Assembly (NCBI GenBank): GCA_015069065.1
Contig: SVJI01000008.1
Span: forward strand, 1 to 20,409
Direction: 5' to 3'
DNA: 20,409 nucleotides
From: Oscillospiraceae bacterium
GTDB taxonomy: Bacteria > Bacillota > Clostridia > UMGS1883
Part shown: piece after piece, positions 6,113-13,762 of the stretch
Position numbering within the stretch: position 1 is the first letter of the stretch
Layout: every line of letters starts with the position of its first letter
Translations under genes and position numbers: made by a program
Notes under the pieces: model-generated
What the model was told of the DNA's origin: nothing
Seen by the model: the letters and a program-made list of their open reading frames with translations, nothing else
Database searches by the model: none

Positions 6113-7768
6113 ATGAAACGGTTAATTTGTCTGATATTTACGGCTGTGGCGCTAATGTGTTTTTCAGGCAGCGTAATGGCTGCAGATTATGTGTACTGTG
6201 CCTCTGTTGACGGAGAGATGTCACTGCATATTTCACCCGATGACGAAAGCTTTGTTGTAACGGTTGTTCCTGCATGCTCTAAGCTTAGGCTTATAGATAC
6301 GGAGCAGACGTGGGGACTGGTGGAGTTTGATAATAAGAGTGGCTGGATAAACCTCAGCTTCACCCGTACGAGTTACTCTAAGGCAGCTGAGGCAACAGGT
6401 AACGACGCAGTAAGCAGTGTTAAGGTAAATTCCAAAAGCGGTAAAACAGTTTTATATAATGTTCCCACCGATGCTATTGCGCTCGGCAGTGAGGAAAAGT
6501 ACACAATCCCAAACGGTACAATACTTAAGGTAACACGTGAAACGCAGTCGGGTTGGGGACTTGTTTCCATGAACGGTAAGTATGCATGGATTCAGATGAA
6601 AAACACTGTCCCCCACGAGGTGGAGGCAGATGCCGACAGGTACGGCATATATTATGTATATGTTCTCTCCGACGGCGGTAAGGGGCTTGAGCTCTGGGAA
6701 ACTGCCGGCGGGAAAAACCTTTGTGCGGTAATTCCCGATTGTATCAAGCTTACAGTGCGGGAGGAAAAGGGTAACTTTGCCTATGTTTCCTACGATGGAA
6801 TAAACGGATGGATAGACCTGCGCTATACTGCCGAGTCACTTGCCAATGCACAGTCAAACGCAGGAACGGCAGTAAATGTTGAATATACAGTTGACCCATC
6901 AGATGGCGCAGAGAGTGTCGATTTGCTCAGTGTACCGTCATCAAACCCAAATGACGGAGGCAGTGTTGTTGCAACCATTGAAAAGGGTGTGGCGGTATTT
7001 GGACTGCGAAGCACTCTGGGCGGATGGACACTGGTAAATTACGAGGGTGTTTTAGGTTGGATTCCTCCCGAAACTCTTTCGGTGTCAGAAACGTTGCATA
7101 AAGATATAACACAGGTGCTTGACTCCCCATACACAGGATATATTTCCAGCACCGAGAAAAAGGGACTAAAGATTTACGCCCGCCCCGATGAAGAAGCTGC
7201 TGTGGCAACTATACCTGAATTTACGCAGATTCAGGTGATTGCGGAAAAAGACGGTTATGAATACATTTGCTGTGACTATGCGGCAGGCTGGACAAAAAAA
7301 GGTACAATAGCACTTTCGCAGGAGGATGCTTTTGCGGATTTTACCAGTGAGAAAAAGGGACATTATATGACAGAGTGTGAAACTCTTTTCATGTCACTGC
7401 CTACGGAAAACGAGCTGTGCCAAAGCACAGTTTTGAGTGTTCTGAGTGAGAATACATATTTTCATTCCTCACACCTTGTAACCACAGGAAAGCAAAAGTG
7501 GGCGTATGCAGAAATAGACGGAAAATGCGGTTGGGTGAAGCTTTCGGATGCTCAGAAGGTGCTTTCCCCGCTTGTCATGCTGATGCTGGCTGTGGCGATT
7601 GTTCTGGTAATCGGTGCGGTTATTTATACTGTGATATATATAATAAAGAAGAAAAAGAGTCAGCACAACAAATCGGAAGGAGATAGTAGCAATGAAAATG
7701 GAGAAGAATTATCTGATGAAGGTAGCGGGCCTGGAGAGAGAGCTGCCGATGTTTCGTGTGAACGATAA
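6113..7768 (+). CDS. Secreted, C-terminally anchored protein with six SH3-like repeats
   Basis: The start chosen is the ATG at 6113, because AAGGAG (6100-6105) lies seven bases upstream. An in-frame ATG at 6089 has no such site and would blur the signal peptide. The 551-residue product begins with a clear signal sequence (MKR, a hydrophobic core, cleavage near VMA-AD at 23-24). Six bacterial SH3-like units of about 60-80 residues follow, each ending in a GW(I/V/T)-type strand such as KSGWINL, KYAWIQM, INGWIDL, VLGWIPP, AAGWTKK and KCGWVKL. A transmembrane helix lies at about 485-511, then KKKK and a 36-residue, largely acidic tail. The protein should face the cell wall with its tail inside. 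SH3b repeats usually bind peptidoglycan or act as wall-targeting or sensing modules; no catalytic domain is visible. The last 77 bases overlap the next gene, so the tail may be loosely constrained. Confidence 0.85.
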   Translation: MKRLICLIFTAVALMCFSGSVMAADYVYCASVDGEMSLHISPDDESFVVTVVPACSKLRLIDTEQTWGLVEFDNKSGWINLSFTRTSYSKAAEATGNDAVSSVKVNSKSGKTVLYNVPTDAIALGSEEKYTIPNGTILKVTRETQSGWGLVSMNGKYAWIQMKNTVPHEVEADADRYGIYYVYVLSDGGKGLELWETAGGKNLCAVIPDCIKLTVREEKGNFAYVSYDGINGWIDLRYTAESLANAQSNAGTAVNVEYTVDPSDGAESVDLLSVPSSNPNDGGSVVATIEKGVAVFGLRSTLGGWTLVNYEGVLGWIPPETLSVSETLHKDITQVLDSPYTGYISSTEKKGLKIYARPDEEAAVATIPEFTQIQVIAEKDGYEYICCDYAAGWTKKGTIALSQEDAFADFTSEKKGHYMTECETLFMSLPTENELCQSTVLSVLSENTYFHSSHLVTTGKQKWAYAEIDGKCGWVKLSDAQKVLSPLVMLMLAVAIVLVIGAVIYTVIYIIKKKKSQHNKSEGDSSNENGEELSDEGSGPGERAADVSCER

Positions 7769-8258
7769 AATTTCCATTGCCGCATTTATAATTTTTGGCG
7801 ATGTTGAGCTTACGGTTAATTCTGCCAGAGAGCTTTTGAAAAAAGTGCCTGAGCATGATATTATGATTACTGCCGAGGCAAAGAGCATACCCCTCATTCA
7901 TGAAATGGCACGTCAGGAGGGGTCAAATGACTACGTTGTAGCCAGAAAGAAACCAAAGGTTTACATGAGTGATGTTATTGAAGCATCTGTAAATTCCATA
8001 ACAACCCACGGGGAGCAGAAGCTGTATCTGGGTAAGGAGGACGCTGATAAGCTGACAGGGAAGAGGGTTCTTATCGTAGACGACGTTATAAGTACAGGAG
8101 AATCACTTTCTGCGATAGAAGCACTGGTTGAGCGTGTGGGCGGAAACATCGTAGGTAAAGCCGCAATCCTTGCGGAGGGTGATGCAGCAGCCAGAAAGGA
8201 TATTACATATCTGGAGCAGCTGCCTCTGTTCGATTTTGACGGAAATATTTTAAAATAA
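7692..8258 (+). CDS. Adenine phosphoribosyltransferase-like protein (type I PRTase)
   Basis: This 188-residue cytosolic protein has the type I phosphoribosyltransferase fold. The PRPP-binding loop VLIVDDVISTGES is at 126-138, and ARKKPKVYM at 84-92 corresponds to the RKPGKLP strand of Apt. It belongs to the Apt/COG0503 group, but E. coli-type Apt motifs such as EARGF are replaced (here AEAKSIPLI, 61-69), so the substrate may be another purine or the protein may be regulatory, as in PurR or Xpt relatives. AAGGAG lies 9 bases ahead of the ATG at 7692. The gene begins 77 bases inside the preceding SH3-repeat gene in another frame, which indicates co-transcription and probable translational coupling. 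No terminator follows; the strong infC promoter begins 14 bases after the stop. Confidence 0.85.
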   Translation: MKMEKNYLMKVAGLERELPMFRVNDKISIAAFIIFGDVELTVNSARELLKKVPEHDIMITAEAKSIPLIHEMARQEGSNDYVVARKKPKVYMSDVIEASVNSITTHGEQKLYLGKEDADKLTGKRVLIVDDVISTGESLSAIEALVERVGGNIVGKAAILAEGDAAARKDITYLEQLPLFDFDGNILK

Positions 8259-8271
8259 AATAAAAAAACAG

Positions 8272-8300
8272 TTGACAAAACCCAAAAGAAGTGTTATGCT
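8272..8300 (+). promoter_or_regulatory. Strong sigma-A promoter of infC-rpmI-rplT
   Basis: A consensus TTGACA (8272-8277), a 17-base spacer and TATGCT (8295-8300), with an extended -10 TGT, place the transcript start near 8307. This is among the best promoters in the window, as expected for a ribosomal protein operon. Confidence 0.92.
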
Positions 8301-8306
8301 ATCTAA

Positions 8307-8442
8307 GCAATGAAGTAGAAGTTACCGCTTCTCACCGTGCGGGATACCCGGTACGGTTAATAAAAACACTTTTTTTGTGATGCTTGTGTTTAGTAGCGGT
8401 AGGTTCTCCTGCCGCTTTTTATTTGCGGTTCATTATCATTAT
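8307..8442 (+). promoter_or_regulatory. L20-type leader / attenuator of infC-rpmI-rplT
   Basis: The 136-base untranslated leader has four foldable parts: AGAAG (8317-8321) with CTTCT (8328-8332); a long hairpin ACCGTGCGGG (8334-8343) with CCC-GGTACGGT (8347-8357, one bulged G); AAACAC (8364-8369) with GTGTTT (8386-8391); and a terminator AGCGGTAGG (8395-8403) with CCTGCCGCT (8408-8416) plus TTTTT. The segment TACCGCT (8323-8329) is the exact complement of AGCGGTA (8395-8401), so pairing upstream would break the terminator. This matches the known design of Firmicute L20 leaders, where free L20 promotes early termination (or stops translation in other bacteria). The sequence shows the architecture; L20 binding is inferred. 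Confidence 0.85.
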
Positions 8443-8456
8443 TGGAGGTGTTTTCC

Positions 8457-8966
8457 ATAGGCAAGGAAATGATGATCAACGAAGAAATCAGGGATAGTGA
8501 GGTAAGAGTAATCGACAGTGACGGAAGTCAGCTGGGAATTATGTCTACAAATGATGCACTGGAGGCTGCTAACAAGAGAAATCTTGATTTGGTAAAGATT
8601 TCCCCTCAGGCGAATCCCCCTGTATGTAAAATCATGGATTACGGTAAATATCGTTTTGAGCTTGCTAAGAAGGAAAAGGAAAACCGTAAGAATCAGAAGG
8701 TGGTAAACCTCAAAGAGGTGCGTTTGTCACCCTCGATTGACAATCACGATTTTGAGACAAAGCTGAAAAATGCCTGCAAGTTCCTTAAGAACGGTGACAA
8801 GGTTAAGGTTTCAGTCCGTTTCAGAGGTCGTGAGATTCATCATGCCTCTATCGGAGAGGAAATTTTGAAGCGCTTTGCTGAGGGTGCAGAGGAATTCGGC
8901 ACAGTAGATAAAAAAGCGAAGCTTGAGGGTAAGAACATGGCGATTACAATTTCGCCGAAGAACTGA
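8457..8966 (+). CDS. infC: Translation initiation factor IF-3 (ATA start)
   Basis: IF-3 binds the 30S subunit, checks start codon-anticodon pairing and prevents premature 50S joining. From ATA at 8457 the product has 169 residues and begins (M)GKEMMINEEIRDSEVRVI, which lines up residue for residue with Bacillus IF-3 (SKDFIINEQIRAREVRLI), whose gene starts at ATT. GGAGG (8444-8448) lies 8 bases before the ATA. The next ATG codons (8469, 8472) have no ribosome site at a usable distance, and a TTG at 8442 is part of the ribosome site itself. The N domain (about 1-75) contains NPPVCKIMDYGKYRFE; the C domain (about 85-169) contains KNACKFLKNGDKVKVSVRFRGREI. It is first in the infC-rpmI-rplT operon and lies behind the attenuator. 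The non-canonical start is the classic route by which IF-3 limits its own synthesis. Confidence 0.95.
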   Translation: MGKEMMINEEIRDSEVRVIDSDGSQLGIMSTNDALEAANKRNLDLVKISPQANPPVCKIMDYGKYRFELAKKEKENRKNQKVVNLKEVRLSPSIDNHDFETKLKNACKFLKNGDKVKVSVRFRGREIHHASIGEEILKRFAEGAEEFGTVDKKAKLEGKNMAITISPKN

Positions 8967-9022
8967 TTATCAAACTGCCGTTACAGGAAGTTTAGATATA
9001 TACATTTGAGAGGAGAGATATT

Positions 9023-9220
9023 ATGCCTAAAATAAAGACACACAGAGCCGCTGCAAAGCGTTTCAGTCTTACAAAATCAGGTAAGGTAAAAAGAGCAAAG
9101 GCGTTCAAAAGCCACATTCTCACTAAGAAGGACACTAAGAGAAAGAGAAGACTGAGAAAGGGCTGCCTTGCAGACGTAACAAACGCAAAAGTTATTAAGA
9201 AGCTTATACCTTATAAATAA
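9023..9220 (+). CDS. rpmI: Large ribosomal subunit protein bL35
   Basis: This 65-residue, strongly basic protein has the standard bL35 start (MPKIKTHRAAAKRF) and the RRLRKG motif. It is a structural protein of the 50S subunit. The length is usual (64-66). GAGGAGAG just upstream of the ATG provides the ribosome site. It lies between infC and rplT, and expression follows the L20 leader. Confidence 0.98.
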   Translation: MPKIKTHRAAAKRFSLTKSGKVKRAKAFKSHILTKKDTKRKRRLRKGCLADVTNAKVIKKLIPYK

Positions 9221-9239
9221 GAATTAGGAGGACTATAAA

Positions 9240-9593
9240 ATGGCTCGAGTTAAGGGTGCACTCAGCACCAGAAAAAGACATAAAAAAATATTAAAACTTG
9301 CAAAGGGTTACAGAGGTGCAAAATCTAAGCTTTACAGAGTTGCTAATCAGGCGGTTATGAAATCTCTTTCATACGCTTACGTTGGCAGAAAGCTTAAGAA
9401 GAGAGATTTCCGTTCTCTCTGGATTACAAGAATCAGCGCTGCATGTAAGATGAATGACATCAACTACTCACGTTTCATGAACGGTCTTAAGAAGGCTAAC
9501 ATTGAAATCAACAGAAAGATGCTTTCAGAAATCGCTATTAACGATCCCGCTGCATTTACACAGCTCGTTGAAACTGCAAAGAGCAATCTTTAA
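9240..9593 (+). CDS. rplT: Large ribosomal subunit protein bL20
   Basis: This 117-residue protein starts MARVKGALSTRKRHKKILKL, followed by KGYRGAKSKLYRVANQAVMKS, the signature N-terminal arm and globular part of bL20. It is an early 50S assembly protein that binds 23S rRNA and, in Firmicutes, represses its own operon through the leader. AGGAGG (9226-9231) lies 8 bases before the ATG. The gap to rpmI is 19 bases. It is the last gene of the operon and is followed directly by a terminator. Confidence 0.98.
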   Translation: MARVKGALSTRKRHKKILKLAKGYRGAKSKLYRVANQAVMKSLSYAYVGRKLKKRDFRSLWITRISAACKMNDINYSRFMNGLKKANIEINRKMLSEIAINDPAAFTQLVETAKSNL

Positions 9594-9603
9594 TAAGTAA
9601 CTA

Positions 9604-9640
9604 AAAAAACCGTTTCCGCGTATACGCGGGGGCGGTTTTT
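9604..9640 (+). terminator. Intrinsic terminator of infC-rpmI-rplT
   Basis: CCGTTTCCGCG (9610-9620) pairs with CGCGGGGGCGG (9625-9635), including three G-T pairs, across TATA, and is flanked by A and T runs (TTTTT 9636-9640). Confidence 0.92.
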
Positions 9641-9677
9641 AAAACAATAAGTATTTTTAAGCGGGGGGTGGCTTTGA

Positions 9678-10454
9678 TTGATTATTACCAGTCGGGAAAA
9701 CAGTGTTTTCAAAACTGCAATGCTGCTTAAAACTGCAAAGGGTCGCAGTGAAAAGGGTATGTTTATAATTGAGGGTGTACGCTCTGTGCGCGATGCGCTA
9801 TCTAAGGGTGCTGATATCTTTTGTATTATACAAAAGGAGGGTACAGACCTTAAAATTGATACGGACAAGCCCACATATATCTTTGCGAAGAAGCTTTTTG
9901 ACACTGTGTGTGAAACGGTAACGCCTCAGGGTGTGATGGCACTGTGCCGCATGGAAAATAAAACATTCGGTGATATCTTAAAGCGCGGCAAAGAACTGGT
10001 TGTAATGTGTGAGGCACTTCAGGACCCCGGAAATATCGGGACAGTTATACGAACTGCCCACGCAGTCGGCGCAGGCGGAGTTATCCTTACAAAAGGGTGC
10101 TGCGATTTGTATAATCCGAAGATTATCCGCGCCACAATGACAGGGATTTTCTCCGTGCCTGTTGTTTCAAATGTACAAAGTGGAGATGTTATAGAATATT
10201 TCAAGGCTAACGGTTATAAGATTGTAGCAGGGGCACTTACTGACAGTGCAGTTGATTTTTACGATGCGGACCTTTCGGGGAAGCATCTTATAATCGTTGG
10301 AAATGAGGGAAGCGGTGTTCGTCCCGAAACGCTGTCTATGTGCGATGCCGTCTTGAAAATCCCCATGGATAGTCAGGCGGAGAGCCTTAATGCAGCAGTT
10401 TCCCTCGCTGTAATGAGTTATGAGCATTATCGGCAAAATACAAAAAAACTTTAA
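9678..10454 (+). CDS. TrmH/SpoU-family RNA 2'-O-methyltransferase
   Basis: This 258-residue SPOUT-class enzyme transfers a methyl group from SAM to a ribose 2'-OH of rRNA or tRNA. The three SpoU motifs are intact: QDPGNIGTVIRT (115-126, with Asn119 and Arg125), VGNEGSGV (207-214) and IPMDSQAESLNAAVS (228-242). The N-terminal ~100 residues form the small L30e-like substrate-binding domain of RlmB-type relatives (ITSRENSVFK, FIIEGVRSVRDAL). The TTG at 9678 is the first possible start: the codon before it is a stop, a G-rich site (GGGGGGTG, about 9663-9670) lies seven bases upstream, and the family's usual ITS-xx-N start is kept. In Firmicutes a gene of this type often follows rplT. The exact target nucleotide cannot be told from sequence. 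Confidence 0.92.
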   Translation: MIITSRENSVFKTAMLLKTAKGRSEKGMFIIEGVRSVRDALSKGADIFCIIQKEGTDLKIDTDKPTYIFAKKLFDTVCETVTPQGVMALCRMENKTFGDILKRGKELVVMCEALQDPGNIGTVIRTAHAVGAGGVILTKGCCDLYNPKIIRATMTGIFSVPVVSNVQSGDVIEYFKANGYKIVAGALTDSAVDFYDADLSGKHLIIVGNEGSGVRPETLSMCDAVLKIPMDSQAESLNAAVSLAVMSYEHYRQNTKKL

Positions 10455-10471
10455 ATTTCAAACTTTTCTCT

Positions 10472-10500
10472 TTACAAAGACGGAAATTTAGTGTAACTTA
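10472..10500 (+). promoter_or_regulatory. Weak candidate promoter of dprA
   Basis: TTTACA, a 17-base spacer and a poor -10 (TAACTT) sit in the 72-base gap ahead of dprA. Read-through from the methyltransferase gene is equally possible, since no terminator is visible in that gap. Confidence 0.3.
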
Positions 10501-10535
10501 TTTATTGTGACTTTTCGCACGAGAGGATGCAGAAG

Positions 10536-11633
10536 ATGGACAAACGCCTTATATGGACTGTTAAAGTGTCGGGTATAACTCCTACAGAAAAGAAACTTCG
10601 GGAGCTTTCTGAAAGGGAGGACTTATTTGACATTTCGTCTGTTGATATAAAAAGTAAGCAGTATAAGGATGCTGTGAGGAATTTTGAAACAGCAGAAAAG
10701 ATGGGCTGCAGTATTGTTACATACATCGACGATTTGTACCCTGATTGTCTGCGCAGTATTTCTTCGCCGCCGCCTGTCCTTTATGTTCTGGGCAATGCAC
10801 ATATCCTCAGTGAGGTAGTATTTGCAGGTGTTGTGGGCGCGCGTGACAGTGATGATTACGGAAACCGCACCGCGCAGAATGTTGCCATGGAAATAGGTGA
10901 AACAGGTGCAGGGATTGTATCTGGCGGGGCGAAGGGAATTGATGCCGCCGCACATAGCGGAGCGTTGCGGGCAAATGCACCAACAGTTGCAGTGCTTGGG
11001 TGCGGACTCGATGTAGTTTATCCTAAGAGCAATAAGAGGCTCTTTGATAAAATAGTTAAATCAGGCGGTGCGATTATAAGCGAGTTTCCTTTCGGTGAAC
11101 CGCCACTAAAGACAAATTTTCCGCGGAGGAACAGAATTATTGCGGCACTTTCTTCTGCTGTTCTGGTAGTTCGTGCAGGCAAACGCAGCGGAGCCCTTAT
11201 AACAGCGACTCAGGCAATTGGGATGAATAAAACGGTATTTGCCGTACCGGGGAATATTGATAACAGACTCAGTCAGGGCACGAATGAGCTTATACGCGAC
11301 GGTGCGTTGGTGTTTCTTTCCTCGGTGGACATAATAGACGAGCTTATTGCTAAAAATCCTGATTTCTTTGTAAGGGAAAGGTCCGCGCAAAAGAGCGAAG
11401 TGGTTACTCCTCATAACAGTACGGAGAAAACGGGTGAAGAGAAATTACCCGCGGAGCTTTCAGAATATGAAAGAGAGATTGTAAACATAATAAATGACGG
11501 ATTTAATACACAGTATATGATAGAAGAAAAAGCATCCTTTGATGCGTCCAGATTAGTGGCGCTTTTAGGGATGATGGAAATAAAGGGCATTATAAAAAAA
11601 GGAACGGACAAGAAGTATAAAGTAATCAATTAA
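10536..11633 (+). CDS. dprA: DNA-processing protein DprA (Smf)
   Basis: DprA loads RecA on incoming single-stranded DNA during transformation and is widely kept in non-competent Firmicutes. The Rossmann-like core is intact: GARDSDDYG (101-109), SGGAKGIDAAAH (129-140), NFPRRNRIIAALS (194-206) and GKRSGALITA (215-224). An N-terminal helical region and a C-terminal winged-helix-like domain (about 305-365) flank it. The ATG at 10536 is preferred: GAGAGG (10521-10526) lies nine bases before it but directly abuts the in-frame ATG at 10527, which would add three residues. The length, 365, is usual. topA follows at once (29 bases from the stop to its start codon), the standard Firmicute dprA-topA pairing. 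comF, another competence-related gene, is also in this window on the other strand. Confidence 0.96.
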   Translation: MDKRLIWTVKVSGITPTEKKLRELSEREDLFDISSVDIKSKQYKDAVRNFETAEKMGCSIVTYIDDLYPDCLRSISSPPPVLYVLGNAHILSEVVFAGVVGARDSDDYGNRTAQNVAMEIGETGAGIVSGGAKGIDAAAHSGALRANAPTVAVLGCGLDVVYPKSNKRLFDKIVKSGGAIISEFPFGEPPLKTNFPRRNRIIAALSSAVLVVRAGKRSGALITATQAIGMNKTVFAVPGNIDNRLSQGTNELIRDGALVFLSSVDIIDELIAKNPDFFVRERSAQKSEVVTPHNSTEKTGEEKLPAELSEYEREIVNIINDGFNTQYMIEEKASFDASRLVALLGMMEIKGIIKKGTDKKYKVIN

Positions 11634-11662
11634 GATTGACATTAAACAGGAGGCAGATGCTA

Positions 11663-13756
11663 ATGGCAAATTATCTTGTAATAGTTGAGTCCCCGGCAAA
11701 GGCAAAAACAATAAACAAATACCTTGGAAAAAATTATACAGTAATTGCATCTATGGGACATATGCGCGATTTGCCCAAGAGCCAGCTTGGTATAGATTTG
11801 GAAAATGGTTATGAGCCAAAGTATATTACTATCAGGGGAAAGGGCGACCTTATGTCAAAGCTTAAAAAGGCCGCAAAAGCTGCTGATAAAATATATCTGG
11901 CAACTGACCCTGACCGTGAGGGTGAGGCGATTAGTTGGCATTTGGCGAATATTCTTGATATAGACACGACGAAAAATTGCAGAATAACCTTTAATGAGGT
12001 TACGAAGTCTGCCGTAACTGCATCGCTTAAGGCGGCACGTCCCATTGACGAAAATCTGGTGGATGCGCAGCAGGCACGCAGAGTTCTTGACAGAATCGTG
12101 GGTTACAAAATCAGCCCCATTCTATGGAAAAAGGTTAAAAAGGGACTTAGTGCCGGCAGAGTGCAGTCTGCTGCAACTAAGCTTGTTGTAGACCGTGAGC
12201 GTGAGATAAATTCCTTTGAACCTAAGGAATACTGGACACTTACTGCCGCCCTTACACAAAAGGGAGAGCGCAAAAGCATACAGGCAAAGTTTTACGGCGT
12301 AGGCAGTAAGAAAAAGGAACTGCGCAGCTTTGAAGAAACGGCTGAAATTTTGAGCAAGGTGGAAAACTCCCCCTTTGTTGTAAAGAGCGCCTCTTACAGT
12401 GAAAAGAAGCAGCAGCCGTCTCCTCCTTTTACAACAAGTACACTTCAGCAGGAGGCAAGCCGTAAGCTCGGCTTTACATCCCGCAGAACGATGTCTGCAG
12501 CGCAGCAGCTTTATGAGGGCGTGGCAGTTCCCGGAAAGGGCACACTGGGTCTTATCACATACATGCGTACAGACTCACTCAGAATTACTCCCGATGCACA
12601 GGAAAGTGCCCGCGGCATAATAGCGGAAAAGTACGGAAAAGAATATATGCCCAATGCTCCCCGAAATTATAAAACAGGGAAGAATGCACAGGATGCACAT
12701 GAAGCAATAAGACCTACCGTTGCACAGATTGAGCCTGACATGATAAAGGGCGCAGTCAGCGCAGATTTGTATAAGATATATAAGCTTATCTGGGAGAGGT
12801 TTATTGCCAGCCAGATGTCCAACGCAGTTTATAATACACTGAGTGCAGAGTTTGATGCAAACGGCTGTACATTCCGTGCAGCTGCACGAACACTGCAGTT
12901 TGCGGGATATCGTGCAGTGTATATTGACGGCAGTGAAGAAGACAGTGAAAAGGAAGAAAAGCGTCTGCCTGCTTTGGAGGAGGGCATGAGCTTTACCTCA
13001 AAGGAAATTGAAAAAGAGCAGCACTTTACAGAGCCCCCTGCAAGATATACCGAAGCATCTCTCATTAAGACGATGGAGGAAAACGGTATTGGAAGACCCA
13101 GTACCTATGCGCCCACCATCACAACTATTCTGGGAAGAGATTATGTAGCGCGTGAAAAGCGTATGCTTAAGCCTACGGAGCTTGGAACGATTGTTACGGA
13201 TATTATGGCGGAGAATTTTTCAGATATTGTAGATGTTGATTTCACCGCAAATATGGAACAGCAGCTCGATAACATAGAAGAGGGCAGCGAAAAGTGGAAG
13301 GATGTCATTGATAGATTCTACAAGCCGTTTAAGTCCGTTCTGGAAAAAGCCGAGGCAGAAATTGAAAAGGTACAAATCAAGGAAGAGGTTTCTGACGAAA
13401 AGTGCGACAAATGCGGAAGAAACATGGTTATAAAGCTTGGTCGCTTTGGTAAATTCCTCGCGTGTCCGGGCTTCCCCGAATGTCGTAATGCAAAACCCAT
13501 TCTTAAAGATACAGGTGTAAAATGCCCCAAATGCGGAGCAAGAATCGTGGAAAGACGCAGTCAGCGCGGAAAGAAGTATTTCTCCTGTGAAAATGCACCC
13601 AAGTGTGATTTTATTTTGTGGGATGAGCCGACAAAAACACCGTGTCCCTCATGCGGTGGTGTAATGACGAGGAAATATCTCAAACGCGGCAGTGTAACTG
13701 TTTGCTCAAATCCTGAATGTGACACTAATAAGAAGAAAGAAAAAGGTAAGGAATAA
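11663..13756 (+). CDS. topA: DNA topoisomerase I (type IA)
   Basis: This 697-residue enzyme relaxes negative supercoils through a transient 5'-phosphotyrosine break. The Toprim domain has Glu9 (VIVESPAKAKT) and the TDPDREGE acid cluster at 81-88. The catalytic tyrosine is Tyr300 in ITYMRTDSLR. The C-terminus carries three four-cysteine zinc ribbons: Cys581/584/601/607, 621/624/642/648 and 661/664/681/686. The ATG at 11663 is chosen because AGGAGG (11648-11653) lies nine bases ahead and the product then begins MANYLVIVESP as in relatives. An upstream in-frame TTG at 11636 would place the ribosome site inside the gene. It is preceded by dprA and followed six bases later by trmFO, so these three are probably one transcript. 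Confidence 0.98.
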   Translation: MANYLVIVESPAKAKTINKYLGKNYTVIASMGHMRDLPKSQLGIDLENGYEPKYITIRGKGDLMSKLKKAAKAADKIYLATDPDREGEAISWHLANILDIDTTKNCRITFNEVTKSAVTASLKAARPIDENLVDAQQARRVLDRIVGYKISPILWKKVKKGLSAGRVQSAATKLVVDREREINSFEPKEYWTLTAALTQKGERKSIQAKFYGVGSKKKELRSFEETAEILSKVENSPFVVKSASYSEKKQQPSPPFTTSTLQQEASRKLGFTSRRTMSAAQQLYEGVAVPGKGTLGLITYMRTDSLRITPDAQESARGIIAEKYGKEYMPNAPRNYKTGKNAQDAHEAIRPTVAQIEPDMIKGAVSADLYKIYKLIWERFIASQMSNAVYNTLSAEFDANGCTFRAAARTLQFAGYRAVYIDGSEEDSEKEEKRLPALEEGMSFTSKEIEKEQHFTEPPARYTEASLIKTMEENGIGRPSTYAPTITTILGRDYVAREKRMLKPTELGTIVTDIMAENFSDIVDVDFTANMEQQLDNIEEGSEKWKDVIDRFYKPFKSVLEKAEAEIEKVQIKEEVSDEKCDKCGRNMVIKLGRFGKFLACPGFPECRNAKPILKDTGVKCPKCGARIVERRSQRGKKYFSCENAPKCDFILWDEPTKTPCPSCGGVMTRKYLKRGSVTVCSNPECDTNKKKEKGKE

Positions 13757-13762
13757 GGTTTT

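Noticed and set aside
8442..8456. TTG at 8442 as the infC start
   Set aside because: It overlaps the GGAGG ribosome site and adds residues absent from IF-3 relatives.
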